The translations under genes and the position numbers were made by a program. A stretch of DNA of 64,000 nucleotides, from the NCBI RefSeq assembly GCF_002564005.1, contig NZ_PDJG01000001.1, positions 434,001-498,000 on the forward strand, written 5' to 3'. Origin of the DNA: Sanguibacter antarcticus. Its GTDB lineage: Bacteria > Actinomycetota > Actinomycetes > Actinomycetales > Cellulomonadaceae. Below, piece after piece: positions 1 through 8,610 of this stretch. The stretch's first letter is position 1; every line of letters begins with the position of its first letter. Under the pieces are notes generated by a model. It saw nothing but the letters and a program-made list of their open reading frames with translations, did no database searches and was not told the DNA's origin.

Positions 1-20
1 TCAAGCTGCTCCAGGCCTGA
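1..20 (+). CDS. 3' end of an upstream plus-strand gene (partial)
   Basis: The first 20 bases read in one frame as K-L-L-Q-A-stop (TGA at 18-20). The following stretch to 54 is a short GC-rich convergent gap before the stop of the next, leftward gene. This fits the tail of a rightward gene whose body lies outside the window. Too little is present to name it, and a chance stop cannot be excluded. Confidence 0.35.
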
Positions 21-54
21 CCCGCGCGCCCGCCGCCGTCACGACGGGAGGCGG

Positions 55-921
55 TCAGGAGGGGCGCAGACGGTCGGCGACGGCCTCGAGGACAGTCTCG
101 TCGCCCGCGTAGATGCCCTCGGCCCGGGGCCAGTGGACGACGACGTCCGTGAACCCGAGGTCCTCGGCTCGCCCGACCTGGTCCCAGAAGCGCTCGGCGG
201 ACGTCAGCGAGTACGACTGCGAGTCGAGGTTGAGGTAGCGCGGCGTGCTGGCGGGCCGCCCGGCCTCGGCCAGCGCGTCGGTGAACCGGGCGGAGAGGCG
301 GGCGACCGAGCCCCACCAGTCGTCCAGCGTGTCCTGCCCTTCTGCGCCGGTGGTGACCCACGCGTCCCCGCGACGGACCGCGACGGACATCGAGCGCGGT
401 GCGTTGGCTGCGACGAGGAACGGCATGCGCGGCTGCTGCACGCAGCCGGGGATCGTCCGCGCCCCGTCGGCGCCGAAGTACGTTCCCGTCCGTGACGTCA
501 CGGGCTGCGTGAGGAGCTCGTCGAGCATGCTGACGAACTCGTCCAGGCGGTCGACCCGCGCCCCGGGGGTGAGCGGTGGTTGCCCGAGGACGGCCGCGTC
601 GACGCCCAGGCCGCCGGCACCGACACCCAGGAGCATCCGGCCCTCGCTCATGTCGTCCAGCGTCATGAGCTCCTTCGCGAACGGCACAGGGTGCCGGAAG
701 TTCGGCGACGCGACCCACGTCCCCAGCCGGATGGTGCTCGTCACGAGAGCGGCGCCCGCGAGCGTCGGCACGGTGGCGAACCACGGCTCGTCCGCGAGCG
801 AGCGCCACGCGAGATGGTCATACGTCCACGCGTGGTCGAACCCGTACTCCTCCGCCCGGCGCCAGAGCCCAGCGGCCTGGCTCCATCGGTGCTGGGGGAG
901 GATGACGATGCCGATGCGCAC
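55..921 (-). CDS. LLM-class (luciferase-like) flavin/F420-dependent oxidoreductase
   Basis: A 288-residue protein of the luciferase-like monooxygenase fold. These TIM-barrel enzymes use FMN or F420 to oxidise or reduce small organic substrates in the cytosol. Visible family features are the first strand RIGIVILPQ, the segment AWTYDHLAW, the LGTWVASPNFRHP stretch and the MTLDDMSEGR helix with the LGVGAGG turn. The substrate cannot be told from sequence. I chose GTG at 921 because GAGAGG lies about 8 nt upstream and the barrel begins directly there; a longer reading to 1026 would run back into the RDD gene. The start is 11 bp after the RDD gene stop, so the two are probably one transcript. Confidence 0.85.
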   Translation of the reverse strand: MRIGIVILPQHRWSQAAGLWRRAEEYGFDHAWTYDHLAWRSLADEPWFATVPTLAGAALVTSTIRLGTWVASPNFRHPVPFAKELMTLDDMSEGRMLLGVGAGGLGVDAAVLGQPPLTPGARVDRLDEFVSMLDELLTQPVTSRTGTYFGADGARTIPGCVQQPRMPFLVAANAPRSMSVAVRRGDAWVTTGAEGQDTLDDWWGSVARLSARFTDALAEAGRPASTPRYLNLDSQSYSLTSAERFWDQVGRAEDLGFTDVVVHWPRAEGIYAGDETVLEAVADRLRPS

Positions 922-932
922 GGTGGTGCCTC

Positions 933-1751
933 TCAGGTGGTGGGGTCGGGGATGGAGTAAGGGAGCCGCTGGACCGTCTCGGCCTGCTCTGCGGCGAGCT
1001 CCTGGGCACGACGGGCGACACGCCACTCCCGGTCACGACGCTCGTGCAGGACCGCCATGAGGAACGCCTCGGGGTGAGTTCCCGCAGGCGGGGGCGGCGC
1101 GACGAAGCGCTCGACCTGCGCCGCGAGCTCGTTGCCGACCCGCACCCGAGACGTGGGGTGCAGGTTCTGCGTCCGGGCGAGGAACTGGCGGCACGCGAGG
1201 GCGAGACCGTCCGGGAGCCGTCGCATGTCGGAGCTCGCGGCCCAGGGGGCGAGACCCTGCGGCATGACGACGGTCGCGACGTTGACGCGCCCACCACGGA
1301 TCCGGATGGCGTAGGTCCCGGCGAGCATGTCTCCGATGCGCTTGCCGCGGGTGTTCGTGAGCGAGGCGATGAGGGCGACAGAGCCGAGGGTGAACCACAG
1401 CTCTCCGACACCGACGAGCGCACGGACGAACGCGTGCCGCAGCCGCACCGGGCCGCCGTCGTCCCGGACCACCCGGATGCCGGCCGCGAGCTTGCCGAGG
1501 GACCTCCCGCGAGAGAGCGTCTCGACGGTGGTCGGCACGACGACCATCACGAGGACGATCGTCACGATGCGCACAGCGGGCGTGAACGCGCCGTCAGCGA
1601 TCTCCAGGGCCCCGGTCGTGGCCCAGAGCAGCCCGAGGAGGACCACCACCTGGACGGCGATGTCGAGCGCGGAAGCGAGCATGCGGGTCGCGAAGGAAGC
1701 AGGCCGGGCGTCGAGCACCACACCTTCGCCGATGACGATGCCGTCGTCCAC
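933..1751 (-). CDS. RDD-family membrane protein
   Basis: A 272-residue protein with an N-terminal RDD domain: the conserved Arg-Asp region is seen as FATRMLASALDIAVQ, followed by hydrophobic helices around residues 28-48 and 60-78, the SRGRSLGKLAAG loop and a third helix near 117-130. The C-terminal 100 residues are soluble. RDD proteins are small membrane proteins of uncertain, perhaps transport-related, role. The start is GTG 1751 with AAGGAG 7 nt upstream. It lies head-to-head with the SpoIIM-like gene across a 62-bp gap. In many actinomycetes this pair sits beside the MoxR/DUF58 operon found next here. Confidence 0.88.
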   Translation of the reverse strand: MDDGIVIGEGVVLDARPASFATRMLASALDIAVQVVVLLGLLWATTGALEIADGAFTPAVRIVTIVLVMVVVPTTVETLSRGRSLGKLAAGIRVVRDDGGPVRLRHAFVRALVGVGELWFTLGSVALIASLTNTRGKRIGDMLAGTYAIRIRGGRVNVATVVMPQGLAPWAASSDMRRLPDGLALACRQFLARTQNLHPTSRVRVGNELAAQVERFVAPPPPAGTHPEAFLMAVLHERRDREWRVARRAQELAAEQAETVQRLPYSIPDPTT

Positions 1752-1813
1752 CGTCGGTCTCCTTCTCGCGTGGCCACTGCGGGTCGGTGGCGTTCTATGG
1801 CAGGGTATCGGTC

Positions 1814-2803
1814 GTGGACCTCGACGCCTTCTCCGACGTGCACTCTGGGGAGTGGTCGCGTCTCGATGCCCTGAGCCGGCGACGCAGGCTCACCGGCGCG
1901 GAGGCCGACGAGCTGGTCCGCCTCTACCAGACGGTCGCGACGCACCTGTCGATGATCCGGTCGAGCGCACCCGACCCCGTGCTCGTCTCACGGCTGTCCG
2001 AGACGCTCAACAGGGCACGCACCGTCATCGCCGGGGCGCACGAGCCCGCGTGGCGGGACCTGCGCCGCTTCGTCGTCGTCTCGCTCCCTGCGGCGCTCTA
2101 CCGCCTGCGGTGGTGGACCCACGCGGTCACCCTCGCGTCGGTGCTCGTCGCTGTCGTCGCCGGCATCTGGGTCGCGACGACCGACACCGGCCTCGCCGCG
2201 GTCGGGACACCCAGCTACCGGGAGGAGTACGTCGACTCCGCCTTCGCGGCGTACTACGACCCGGGCGCGGACTTCGCTGCGGTCGTGTGGACCAACAACG
2301 CGTGGATCGCCGCGCAGGCTGTCGCCTTCGGCATCACCGGGGTGTGGCCGGTGTTCGTCATGCTCCAGAACGCCGTCCTCGTCGGAGCGATCGGCGGCAT
2401 GATGGCCGCCTACGGCGAGCTCGAGCTCTTCCTCCAGCTCATCCTGCCGCACGGGCTCATGGAGCTCACAGCGATCTTCGTGGCCTGCGCCGCCGGGCTC
2501 AAGCTCTTCTGGACGCTCGTCGAGCCCGGCCCGCGCCCGCGCTCGCGAGCCGTCGCCGAAGAAGGACGGTCGTTGTTCACCGTCGCCGTAGGCCTCACGG
2601 CGGTCCTCGGTGTCTCCGGTCTCGTCGAGGGCTTCGTCACCGGGTCCAGCCTGCCCTGGTGGCTGAAGATCGTCATCGGAGCCTGCGTCCTCGCCGCGTT
2701 CTGGACCTACGTCCTCGTCCTGGGTCGCCGAGCGAGCCGTGACGGCGAGACCGGTGACCTCGACGCCGACCTCGCCGGTCACGTCCAGCCGGTCGCTGCC
2801 TGA
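1814..2803 (+). CDS. Stage II sporulation protein M (SpoIIM)-like membrane protein
   Basis: About 329 residues. A soluble N-terminus (VDLDAFSDVHSGEWSRL) is followed by hydrophobic segments near residues 103-125, 165-190, 210-240 and 265-310, including the LILPHGLMELTAIF motif typical of the SpoIIM/DUF95 family. In Bacillus, SpoIIM belongs to the septal peptidoglycan-hydrolase complex; in non-sporulating actinomycetes the homologue's job is unknown. I prefer GTG 1814 because family members begin MDLDAF; an in-frame GTG at 1787 would add nine residues. It is divergent from the RDD gene and converges on the 40-residue membrane gene. Confidence 0.85.
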   Translation: MDLDAFSDVHSGEWSRLDALSRRRRLTGAEADELVRLYQTVATHLSMIRSSAPDPVLVSRLSETLNRARTVIAGAHEPAWRDLRRFVVVSLPAALYRLRWWTHAVTLASVLVAVVAGIWVATTDTGLAAVGTPSYREEYVDSAFAAYYDPGADFAAVVWTNNAWIAAQAVAFGITGVWPVFVMLQNAVLVGAIGGMMAAYGELELFLQLILPHGLMELTAIFVACAAGLKLFWTLVEPGPRPRSRAVAEEGRSLFTVAVGLTAVLGVSGLVEGFVTGSSLPWWLKIVIGACVLAAFWTYVLVLGRRASRDGETGDLDADLAGHVQPVAA

Positions 2804-2837
2804 ACCCTGCGGGCGTCGGCCGAGACCGTCCGGGGCG

Positions 2838-2960
2838 TCAGCCGAGCAGGAACGCGAGCGCAGGCGCGCCCGCGACGAGCACCATGGCGAGCACCACGAA
2901 GATGGCGATGTTCCGGTTGCGGCGCGCGCGCCGGGTCGATCCGTCGGGTGTGTGTCGCAT
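2838..2960 (-). CDS. Small (40-residue) single-pass membrane protein
   Basis: Frame 2960 to 2838 reads MRHTPDGSTRRARRNRNIA, then one hydrophobic helix (IFVVLAMVLVAGAPALAFLLG), then TGA. The basic N-terminus followed by a single helix predicts a type II or tail-anchored small membrane protein with the basic end inside. Its ATG overlaps the stop of the DUF58 gene by one base (TAATG), the signature of translational coupling, so it is very likely the last gene of the membrane operon. I do not recognise a named family, and its function is unknown. Confidence 0.72.
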   Translation of the reverse strand: MRHTPDGSTRRARRNRNIAIFVVLAMVLVAGAPALAFLLG

Positions 2961-4252
2961 TACAGCCTTCCTGCGGCCTTGAGGGCCAGATACGTGTCGG
3001 CGAGCCGCGGTGCCAGGTCGTCTGGCAGCGCCGAGACCACGTCGACACCGTGACGGTTGAGGACCATTGTCGCCGCTAGACGCTCCAGCTCTCCACGCTC
3101 GGCGGCGGCCGCGTCGAAGATCTCGGCAGCGCTGCCGCGCCCTGCACGCAGCGCCGCGACCTCCGGGTCGGACACCGATGCGAGGACGACGGTGTGCAGG
3201 GACGCCAGCTGGTCGACCACCGGCAGGAGCCCGTTCGCCACGGCCGACGGGTCGAGCGTCGAGAGCAGGACGACGAGGGAGCGTTGCGACACGCGCTCGC
3301 GGATCGCACCGACGAGGCCAGGCCAGTCTGTCTCGACGAGCACAGGCTGGAGGATCGCGGTCGCGTCGGCGAGCGCGGGCAGGAGGCGTGGCCCTGCGGC
3401 ACCGACGACGCGTGAGCGCACGGTGCGGTCGAACGCGAGGAGCTCGACCCGGTCGCCGGCCTTCGACGCGAGCGCACCGAGCAGGAGCGCCGCCTCGATG
3501 CTCGCGTCGAGGCGGGGCTGGTCGCCGACGCGTGCAGCCGACGTCCGTGCGGTGTCGAGGACGAGGATCACCCTGCGGTCACGTTCTGGCCGCCACGTGC
3601 GGACCACGAGGTCGGTGCTCCGTGCCGATGCGCGCCAGTCGATCGACCGGACGTCGTCCCCGAGCACGTACTCGCGCAACGAGTCGAACTCGGTTCCTTC
3701 GCCACGCACCTGGACGGCTGCGCGACCGTCCATCTCGCGCAGGCGAGCGAGCCTGCTCGGCAGGTGCTTGCGCGACGCGAACTCGGGCAGGACGCGCAGC
3801 CTGCCGGGCAGGGGGATCGAGAGCTGTCTGCCGGCGACGCCGAGCGGGCCGACCGTCCGCAGGGTCACGCTGCCGGCCTGGCGGTCGCCGCGTCGGCTCG
3901 GGACGAGCCGGGTGGTGAGCCGGACGGACTCGCCCGGTGGGACGCTCAGCGCGTGCCGGTTGTCCTCCGCGCCGGCCGAGGGCGGCCAGGCGTCGCGGGC
4001 GATCCCCCGCAGGGCCCGTGACGAGCCGTTCGTCACGACGACCACGGACGTGGTCGCCTCCGTGAGGCGGACCGCTCGCGCCACGGTGCGCTCGAGGGAG
4101 ACCGCCCGTGGCGAGGCTGCGAGCAGCGCGTCGACGACGCAGACGACCAGGACGGCGACGGACCACAGGAGGACCGCACCGGCGCTGGCGGTCAGGACGA
4201 CAGGGACGATCCCGAGAGCGGTGAGCGCGGCCGCGCGCCACGTGATGACCAT
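2960..4252 (-). CDS. DUF58 domain-containing protein
   Basis: A 430-residue protein with two N-terminal hydrophobic helices (residues 8-25 and 26-45), a beta-rich middle and the DUF58 signature EFDSLREYVLGDD followed by SIDWRASARS. The DUF58 region grades into a von Willebrand A-like fold (VILVLDTARTS). DUF58 proteins nearly always sit beside MoxR AAA+ ATPases, as here, and are thought to be assembled or remodelled by them. The start ATG 4252 lies 17 nt after the MoxR stop. No clear Shine-Dalgarno sequence is visible, so expression probably depends on coupling. Confidence 0.9.
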   Translation of the reverse strand: MVITWRAAALTALGIVPVVLTASAGAVLLWSVAVLVVCVVDALLAASPRAVSLERTVARAVRLTEATTSVVVVTNGSSRALRGIARDAWPPSAGAEDNRHALSVPPGESVRLTTRLVPSRRGDRQAGSVTLRTVGPLGVAGRQLSIPLPGRLRVLPEFASRKHLPSRLARLREMDGRAAVQVRGEGTEFDSLREYVLGDDVRSIDWRASARSTDLVVRTWRPERDRRVILVLDTARTSAARVGDQPRLDASIEAALLLGALASKAGDRVELLAFDRTVRSRVVGAAGPRLLPALADATAILQPVLVETDWPGLVGAIRERVSQRSLVVLLSTLDPSAVANGLLPVVDQLASLHTVVLASVSDPEVAALRAGRGSAAEIFDAAAAERGELERLAATMVLNRHGVDVVSALPDDLAPRLADTYLALKAAGRL

Positions 4253-4269
4253 GAGGAGGACCCGCCGGG

Positions 4270-5298
4270 TCAGCGGGGGACAGGGACGGACGCGAGCACG
4301 GCAGCGAGCACGCTCTCGGCGGTGACACCCTCGAGCTCGGCCTCGGGCCGGAGCTGGACACGGTGGCGCAGGGTCGGGTGCGCGAGCGCCTTGACGTCGT
4401 CCGGGGTGACGAACGAGCGCCCGCACAACCAGGCCCAGGCCCGGGACGTGGCGAGCAGGGCGGTGGCGCCACGGGGCGAGACCCCCAGCGACAGGGAGGG
4501 GGAGCGGCGGGTCGCCCGGCAGATGTCGACGACGTAGCCGAGCACCTCGGGCGCCACGCGCACGGTGGCGACCTCGGCACGCGCCTTCTCGAGCTCTGCG
4601 GCGGTCGTCGTGGCCTGCACCCCGGCCGCGCCGAGGTCGCGCGGGTCGAAGCCGGCGGCGTGCCGTGCGAGGATCTCGACCTCGTCCTCGCGCTCGGGCA
4701 GCGGGAGGAGCACCTTGAGGAGGAAGCGGTCCAGCTGTGCCTCCGGGAGCGGGTACGTGCCTTCGTACTCGACGGGGTTCTGGGTCGCGATGACGATGAA
4801 CGGGTCCGGCAGCGGTCGAGGCGTCCCGTCGACGCTGACCTGGCGCTCCTCCATCGCCTCGAGGAGCGATGCCTGCGTCTTGGGCGGTGTGCGGTTGATC
4901 TCGTCGGCCAGGAGGAGGTTCGTGAACACGGGGCCTTCGCGGAAGCTGAACTCCGCGGTCCGGGCGTCGTAGACGAGGGAGCCGGTGATGTCTCCCGGCA
5001 TGAGGTCCGGGGTGAACTGGACGCGCTTCGTGTCGAGGTCGAGCGACGCCGCGAGGGTACGCACGAGGAGCGTCTTCGCGACGCCGGGAACGCCTTCGAG
5101 CAGCACGTGGCCGCGGCACAGCAGCGCGATGAGGAGGCTCGTCACGGCTGCTTCCTGGCCGACGACAGCCTTGGCGACCTCGTCGCGCACACCCGCGAGG
5201 GCTGCGCGCAGCGTGGGGTCGGGCGTCGCCGGAGAGATCCCGTACTCGGGCGGTGTCGTGGTCGGGTCGGTCGGGCGGGGGACTCCAGGGGTGCTCAC
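4270..5298 (-). CDS. MoxR-family AAA+ ATPase
   Basis: A 342-residue AAA+ ATPase of the MoxR/AAA_3 family, a chaperone-like group that matures or activates partner proteins. Seen in order are Walker A (GVPGVAKTLL, near residue 64), the FTPDLMPGDITG segment, Walker B (LLLADEINR), sensor 1 (IATQNPVEYEGTYPLPEAQ) and the arginine-finger/lid region LDRFLLK, then the C-terminal lid helices. GTG 5298 overlaps the DUF4350 stop by four bases (GTGA). It lies immediately before DUF58, its expected partner. Confidence 0.95.
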   Translation of the reverse strand: MSTPGVPRPTDPTTTPPEYGISPATPDPTLRAALAGVRDEVAKAVVGQEAAVTSLLIALLCRGHVLLEGVPGVAKTLLVRTLAASLDLDTKRVQFTPDLMPGDITGSLVYDARTAEFSFREGPVFTNLLLADEINRTPPKTQASLLEAMEERQVSVDGTPRPLPDPFIVIATQNPVEYEGTYPLPEAQLDRFLLKVLLPLPEREDEVEILARHAAGFDPRDLGAAGVQATTTAAELEKARAEVATVRVAPEVLGYVVDICRATRRSPSLSLGVSPRGATALLATSRAWAWLCGRSFVTPDDVKALAHPTLRHRVQLRPEAELEGVTAESVLAAVLASVPVPR

Positions 5299-6551
5299 GC
5301 GCGGTGAACCTCGCTCTCCAGCTGGTCGAGCTCGATGGCCAGGCGCGCCAGGTCGGCGTCGTCGGCGGGTGGTGGTCCGTAGAGAAGACCGGCGACCTGT
5401 TCGGTGGGCCGGTCGGTGGCGCGGCTGACGGCGTCGATCATGGTCGGCGCGCCGGCCGAGCGAGGCACGCCCAGGCGGGCGGCCATGCGGTGTGCGGCCC
5501 CGGCGCGCAGCGCAGCCGCAGCGTGCCCCCACGCCCGGGCGCGCCGGTACAGCCGTCCGCGCCCGAGAGCCGTCTCGGACGAGGGCACCGTCACGGGAAG
5601 GTCCTCGGCCACGAGCGGTCCGAGCCGCCGACCTCGCCACAGGGCGCACACGATCCCGAGGACCACGAGCTGCAGGAAGAGGACGCCGGCCCACGGCGGC
5701 AGGAGGTCGCCCATCCCACCGCCCTCGGCCGCAGCGACCGGACGGTCGGGGATCAACCACACGAGCTCGTCCTCGTGGCCGAGCATCCGCAGTCCGAGCG
5801 TGGCAGCGCCGTCCGTGGTGATCTGCTCGTTCGTGAGCGGTCCCGCGTCGTCGAGCGCACGGACCACCGGGCCGGTGCTGGCGCTCTCGTCCGCAGGCAG
5901 CACCTGCGAGGTGAAGACGGCGTAGTGGCTCGCGCCTGCATCGCTCGTGAAGCACAGCACCGGCGCGCTCGACGACGCATCGTCCGAGGCGTCCGAGGCC
6001 TCGAGACCGCCACCTCTGCTTGTCAGGGTGCCGGCCGCGCGAGCGTCCGGGTCCGTGCAGCCGGCCGTCGTCGGGGTGGCGTCCGGGGACTGCTGGGCGT
6101 GGGCGACCTCGGACGTCGCCGCAGCGAGGAGCGTCGCCCCGGGGGCGACGAGCGCGATGGTGGCGCCGGTCTCGAGGAGGGAGCGAGCGACGTCGTCTGC
6201 CATGCCGTAGTCGTTCGCGACGAGGAGCGTGGTGCCGGGACCTGCTGCACCGATCGCCTCGGCGACCGACCTCGTGTACGTCACGTCCACGCCCTGGTCC
6301 ATGAGCACCTGTGCGAGCGCCTGGCCACCGGTGGGCTCGGGGTTGTCCGGCGCGAACCGGGTGAGGGACCGTTCGGGCGTGAGGACCGAGGTCACGAGCA
6401 CGGCGAGCAGCAGGGCGAGCATCCCGGCCACGGGCCAGCGCCAGCTGCGCAGCCTCGACCGCAGGGCACCGGCAGCCGTCGTGCGCGGTGCCGCGGCCGG
6501 CGTCGTCGGCCCTACCGTGGTCGTCACCGAGGTCGGCGCAGTGGTCGTCAT
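5295..6551 (-). CDS. DUF4350 domain-containing membrane protein
   Basis: 418 residues: a proline/threonine-rich N-terminus, one membrane helix near residues 41-60, a long extracytoplasmic domain with RFAPDNPEPTGGQALAQVL typical of DUF4350, then a second membrane helix near 290-308 and a cytoplasmic tail. The family is always found in MoxR/DUF58/DUF4129 operons and has no assigned activity. Two cysteines (in AGCTDP and VLCFTS) in the outer domain could form a disulfide; that is inference. The ATG overlaps the DUF4129 stop by four bases (ATGA). Confidence 0.88.
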   Translation of the reverse strand: MTTTAPTSVTTTVGPTTPAAAPRTTAAGALRSRLRSWRWPVAGMLALLLAVLVTSVLTPERSLTRFAPDNPEPTGGQALAQVLMDQGVDVTYTRSVAEAIGAAGPGTTLLVANDYGMADDVARSLLETGATIALVAPGATLLAAATSEVAHAQQSPDATPTTAGCTDPDARAAGTLTSRGGGLEASDASDDASSSAPVLCFTSDAGASHYAVFTSQVLPADESASTGPVVRALDDAGPLTNEQITTDGAATLGLRMLGHEDELVWLIPDRPVAAAEGGGMGDLLPPWAGVLFLQLVVLGIVCALWRGRRLGPLVAEDLPVTVPSSETALGRGRLYRRARAWGHAAAALRAGAAHRMAARLGVPRSAGAPTMIDAVSRATDRPTEQVAGLLYGPPPADDADLARLAIELDQLESEVHRA

Positions 6552-7186
6552 GCCGTCGCGACCTTCCGGTCCGCGACGGGAACAGGCCGTCGGGCGTGCA
6601 GGGTGGCCTCGAGGCCTGCGACGGACGCGTACGAGCCGGCGTCTGCGGTCGTCGTGCCGTAGAGGAGCGAGTCGAACACGGCAGCCGACTCCCGGAGCGA
6701 GACTGCCTGGTCCGGGAAGCGGGGAGCGAGCTCCAGCGCAGCCTCGTGGGCGGTGCGCCCTGGCCGAGGATCGAGCAGGACGCGCTCTTCCGAGCGCCGG
6801 ACGAGCGCGCGGAACGCGTCCAGGGTCGCGGTGACGAAATCACCGCGGGCCGCAGCCCCGGCAGCACCCGCCACGAGCTGGTCCGCGGTCCGGACGTCGT
6901 CGACGAGCACTCCGGGCCGCGTGCCGGCACGGCGCGACGCCCGCACAGGCCCGGCCACCGCGACAGCCACCGCGACCGTGACCACGACCGCTGCGCTCAC
7001 GACGACAGCGCTCCAGGACACCGACAGCCCAGCGACCGAGATACCGTCGAGCAGACTGCCGAGCCAGGTGAGGAAGCGCTCCAGCAACGAGGGGCTGGTG
7101 TGATAGACGGGGTTCGTCAGCTCGTCCGTGAGCCACCGCCGTGCTGTGTCAGCATCGGGATCGACAGGGATCGCAGCGCCGAGCAT
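6548..7186 (-). CDS. DUF4129 domain-containing membrane protein
   Basis: A 212-residue protein. An N-terminal segment ending in LLERFLTWLG is followed by one membrane helix (VVVSAAVVVTVAVAVAVAG, near 60-80) and a C-terminal helical DUF4129 region with the family pattern EERVLLDPRPGRTAHE. DUF4129 is a cytosolic helical domain of unknown role in MoxR operons. The start ATG 7186 shares its A with the stop of the upstream gene (TGATG). A longer upstream reading belongs to the overlapping frame of that gene. Confidence 0.85.
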   Translation of the reverse strand: MLGAAIPVDPDADTARRWLTDELTNPVYHTSPSLLERFLTWLGSLLDGISVAGLSVSWSAVVVSAAVVVTVAVAVAVAGPVRASRRAGTRPGVLVDDVRTADQLVAGAAGAAARGDFVTATLDAFRALVRRSEERVLLDPRPGRTAHEAALELAPRFPDQAVSLRESAAVFDSLLYGTTTADAGSYASVAGLEATLHARRPVPVADRKVATA

Positions 7187-8481
7187 CAGGCCGCGTCGGC
7201 TGCTGCCGCGAGCTCGACGTCGAGACCTTCGCGACGCATCCGCACGTCGATGTAGAGCAGCGCGATCACCGAGGAGAGGAAGGCGGTCGTGATCGTGTAC
7301 GCGATGATCTGCGCCAGGGTCATGATCGCGATGCCTCCCGGCTCCACCGCGTAGCCGTCCGGGAAGAGCAGCTGCGTGATGATGGTCGCCGGGACGAGGA
7401 TGAGCTGAGCGACCGCTCCCGTGATGAAGTTCGAGAGCAGGTAGATGCCGAAGAGGCGCCAGAACGACCGCCGGCTGAGCGTCCAGCCTCGACGGATCGC
7501 CTGCACGAGGCTCTGCCCCTCGAGGACATAGGTCGCCGACGTGAGCATGAAGCGCACCGACAGCCACACGGCCGCCACGACGATCACGCCCATGACAGCC
7601 AGGGTGACGACCGCGACAGCGAGGGCGCCGGCGGTCTGAGCGACGAAGTAGACCGCTGTGAGCAGTGCCGCGGCGAGCACAGCGATCGCCACGGACGGCA
7701 TGAGTGCGATCGCGAGGAGCCCGAGCACCTTCGTGCGGACCTGGGCCCACAGGTCGCCGGTGGTGAACTCCTTGTTGAGGACCGAGCGGCTGATCGCGAC
7801 GATGAGCAGCCCGGTCACGACGACCGAGGCGATCGAGACAGCGAGTGACACGAGGACCGTCGTCGAGAGCTGGCTCCCGAGGGTGTCGAACCCGGCCTCG
7901 CCCGTGGGGTCGAGGTCCCCGACGAGGTCACCGAGCCACCGGTTGGCAGCCGGAGCGAGGAGGTATGCGACGACCGTCGCGATGATCGTCGCGATCGCGA
8001 TGACGAGGGCGACGACGCCGAGCATGACCTTGGGGTTGCGTCGGATCGCGCCGAACGCGCCGTCGTAGATCTCGCCCAGCCCGAGCGGGCGCAGCGGGAT
8101 GATGCCTGGACGCGGGGCGAGGGGCCGGTACCCGGCCCCGCCGAACCCCTGCGGTGCACCGTACGCAGACCCTGAGGGCGGCTGTCCGCCGTACTGCTGT
8201 CCGCCGTACTGCTGGCCGGGCAGAGGGCCGCCGGGTGCAGCCGGGTACGGCGGCATCCCGGGTGCGGGCGCGCCAGTGTCGGTGGGACCGTACTGACCGT
8301 ACCGGGGCTGCGCGGGCGGCTGCTGGGTGTATCCCACCGACTCGGTCGGCTGACCCCACCCGGTGCTCGAGCCCTTCGTCAGCGGTCCCGGCTCGGGGTG
8401 CGCAGCTGGAGCCTGTGGCGCGCCCTCGGGCGGCACGAACGGCTGGGTGGCGGGGTCGGTGCGGTCCTCGGGCGACGTCAT
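7186..8481 (-). CDS. Multi-pass membrane protein, DUF7847-like, with Pro/Gly/Gln-rich N-terminus
   Basis: A 431-residue protein with two parts. Residues 1-125 are disordered and rich in Pro, Gly, Gln and Tyr, including near-exact GQQYGG repeats. Residues 126-431 form about six hydrophobic helices, starting after PLRPLGLGEIYDGAFGAIRRNP, a motif shared by the actinobacterial family annotated as glycerophosphoryl diester phosphodiesterase membrane domain proteins. No catalytic phosphodiesterase residues are seen. It is first in the leftward membrane operon and diverges from mtrA across a 129-bp gap. Confidence 0.8.
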   Translation of the reverse strand: MTSPEDRTDPATQPFVPPEGAPQAPAAHPEPGPLTKGSSTGWGQPTESVGYTQQPPAQPRYGQYGPTDTGAPAPGMPPYPAAPGGPLPGQQYGGQQYGGQPPSGSAYGAPQGFGGAGYRPLAPRPGIIPLRPLGLGEIYDGAFGAIRRNPKVMLGVVALVIAIATIIATVVAYLLAPAANRWLGDLVGDLDPTGEAGFDTLGSQLSTTVLVSLAVSIASVVVTGLLIVAISRSVLNKEFTTGDLWAQVRTKVLGLLAIALMPSVAIAVLAAALLTAVYFVAQTAGALAVAVVTLAVMGVIVVAAVWLSVRFMLTSATYVLEGQSLVQAIRRGWTLSRRSFWRLFGIYLLSNFITGAVAQLILVPATIITQLLFPDGYAVEPGGIAIMTLAQIIAYTITTAFLSSVIALLYIDVRMRREGLDVELAAAADAA

Positions 8482-8598
8482 CGGTGTCTCGACCTCTAGC
8501 TCTGTCTGGGTGGCGTCCGTGTTCGGGTGAGGGCGGGCGAAATGGCTCCCACCCGCTCATCGTGCCATGTCGAGGCAGAGGCCGGCGGCGTGAAGTGG

Positions 8599-8610
8599 CA
8601 AGATGACGCC
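8599..8610 (+). promoter_or_regulatory. Putative -10 element for leaderless mtrA
   Basis: CAAGAT at 8599-8604 ends six bases before the mtrA ATG, and no Shine-Dalgarno sequence lies between. This is the geometry of a leaderless actinobacterial transcript starting at the A of ATG. No convincing -35 is visible. Confidence 0.4.
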
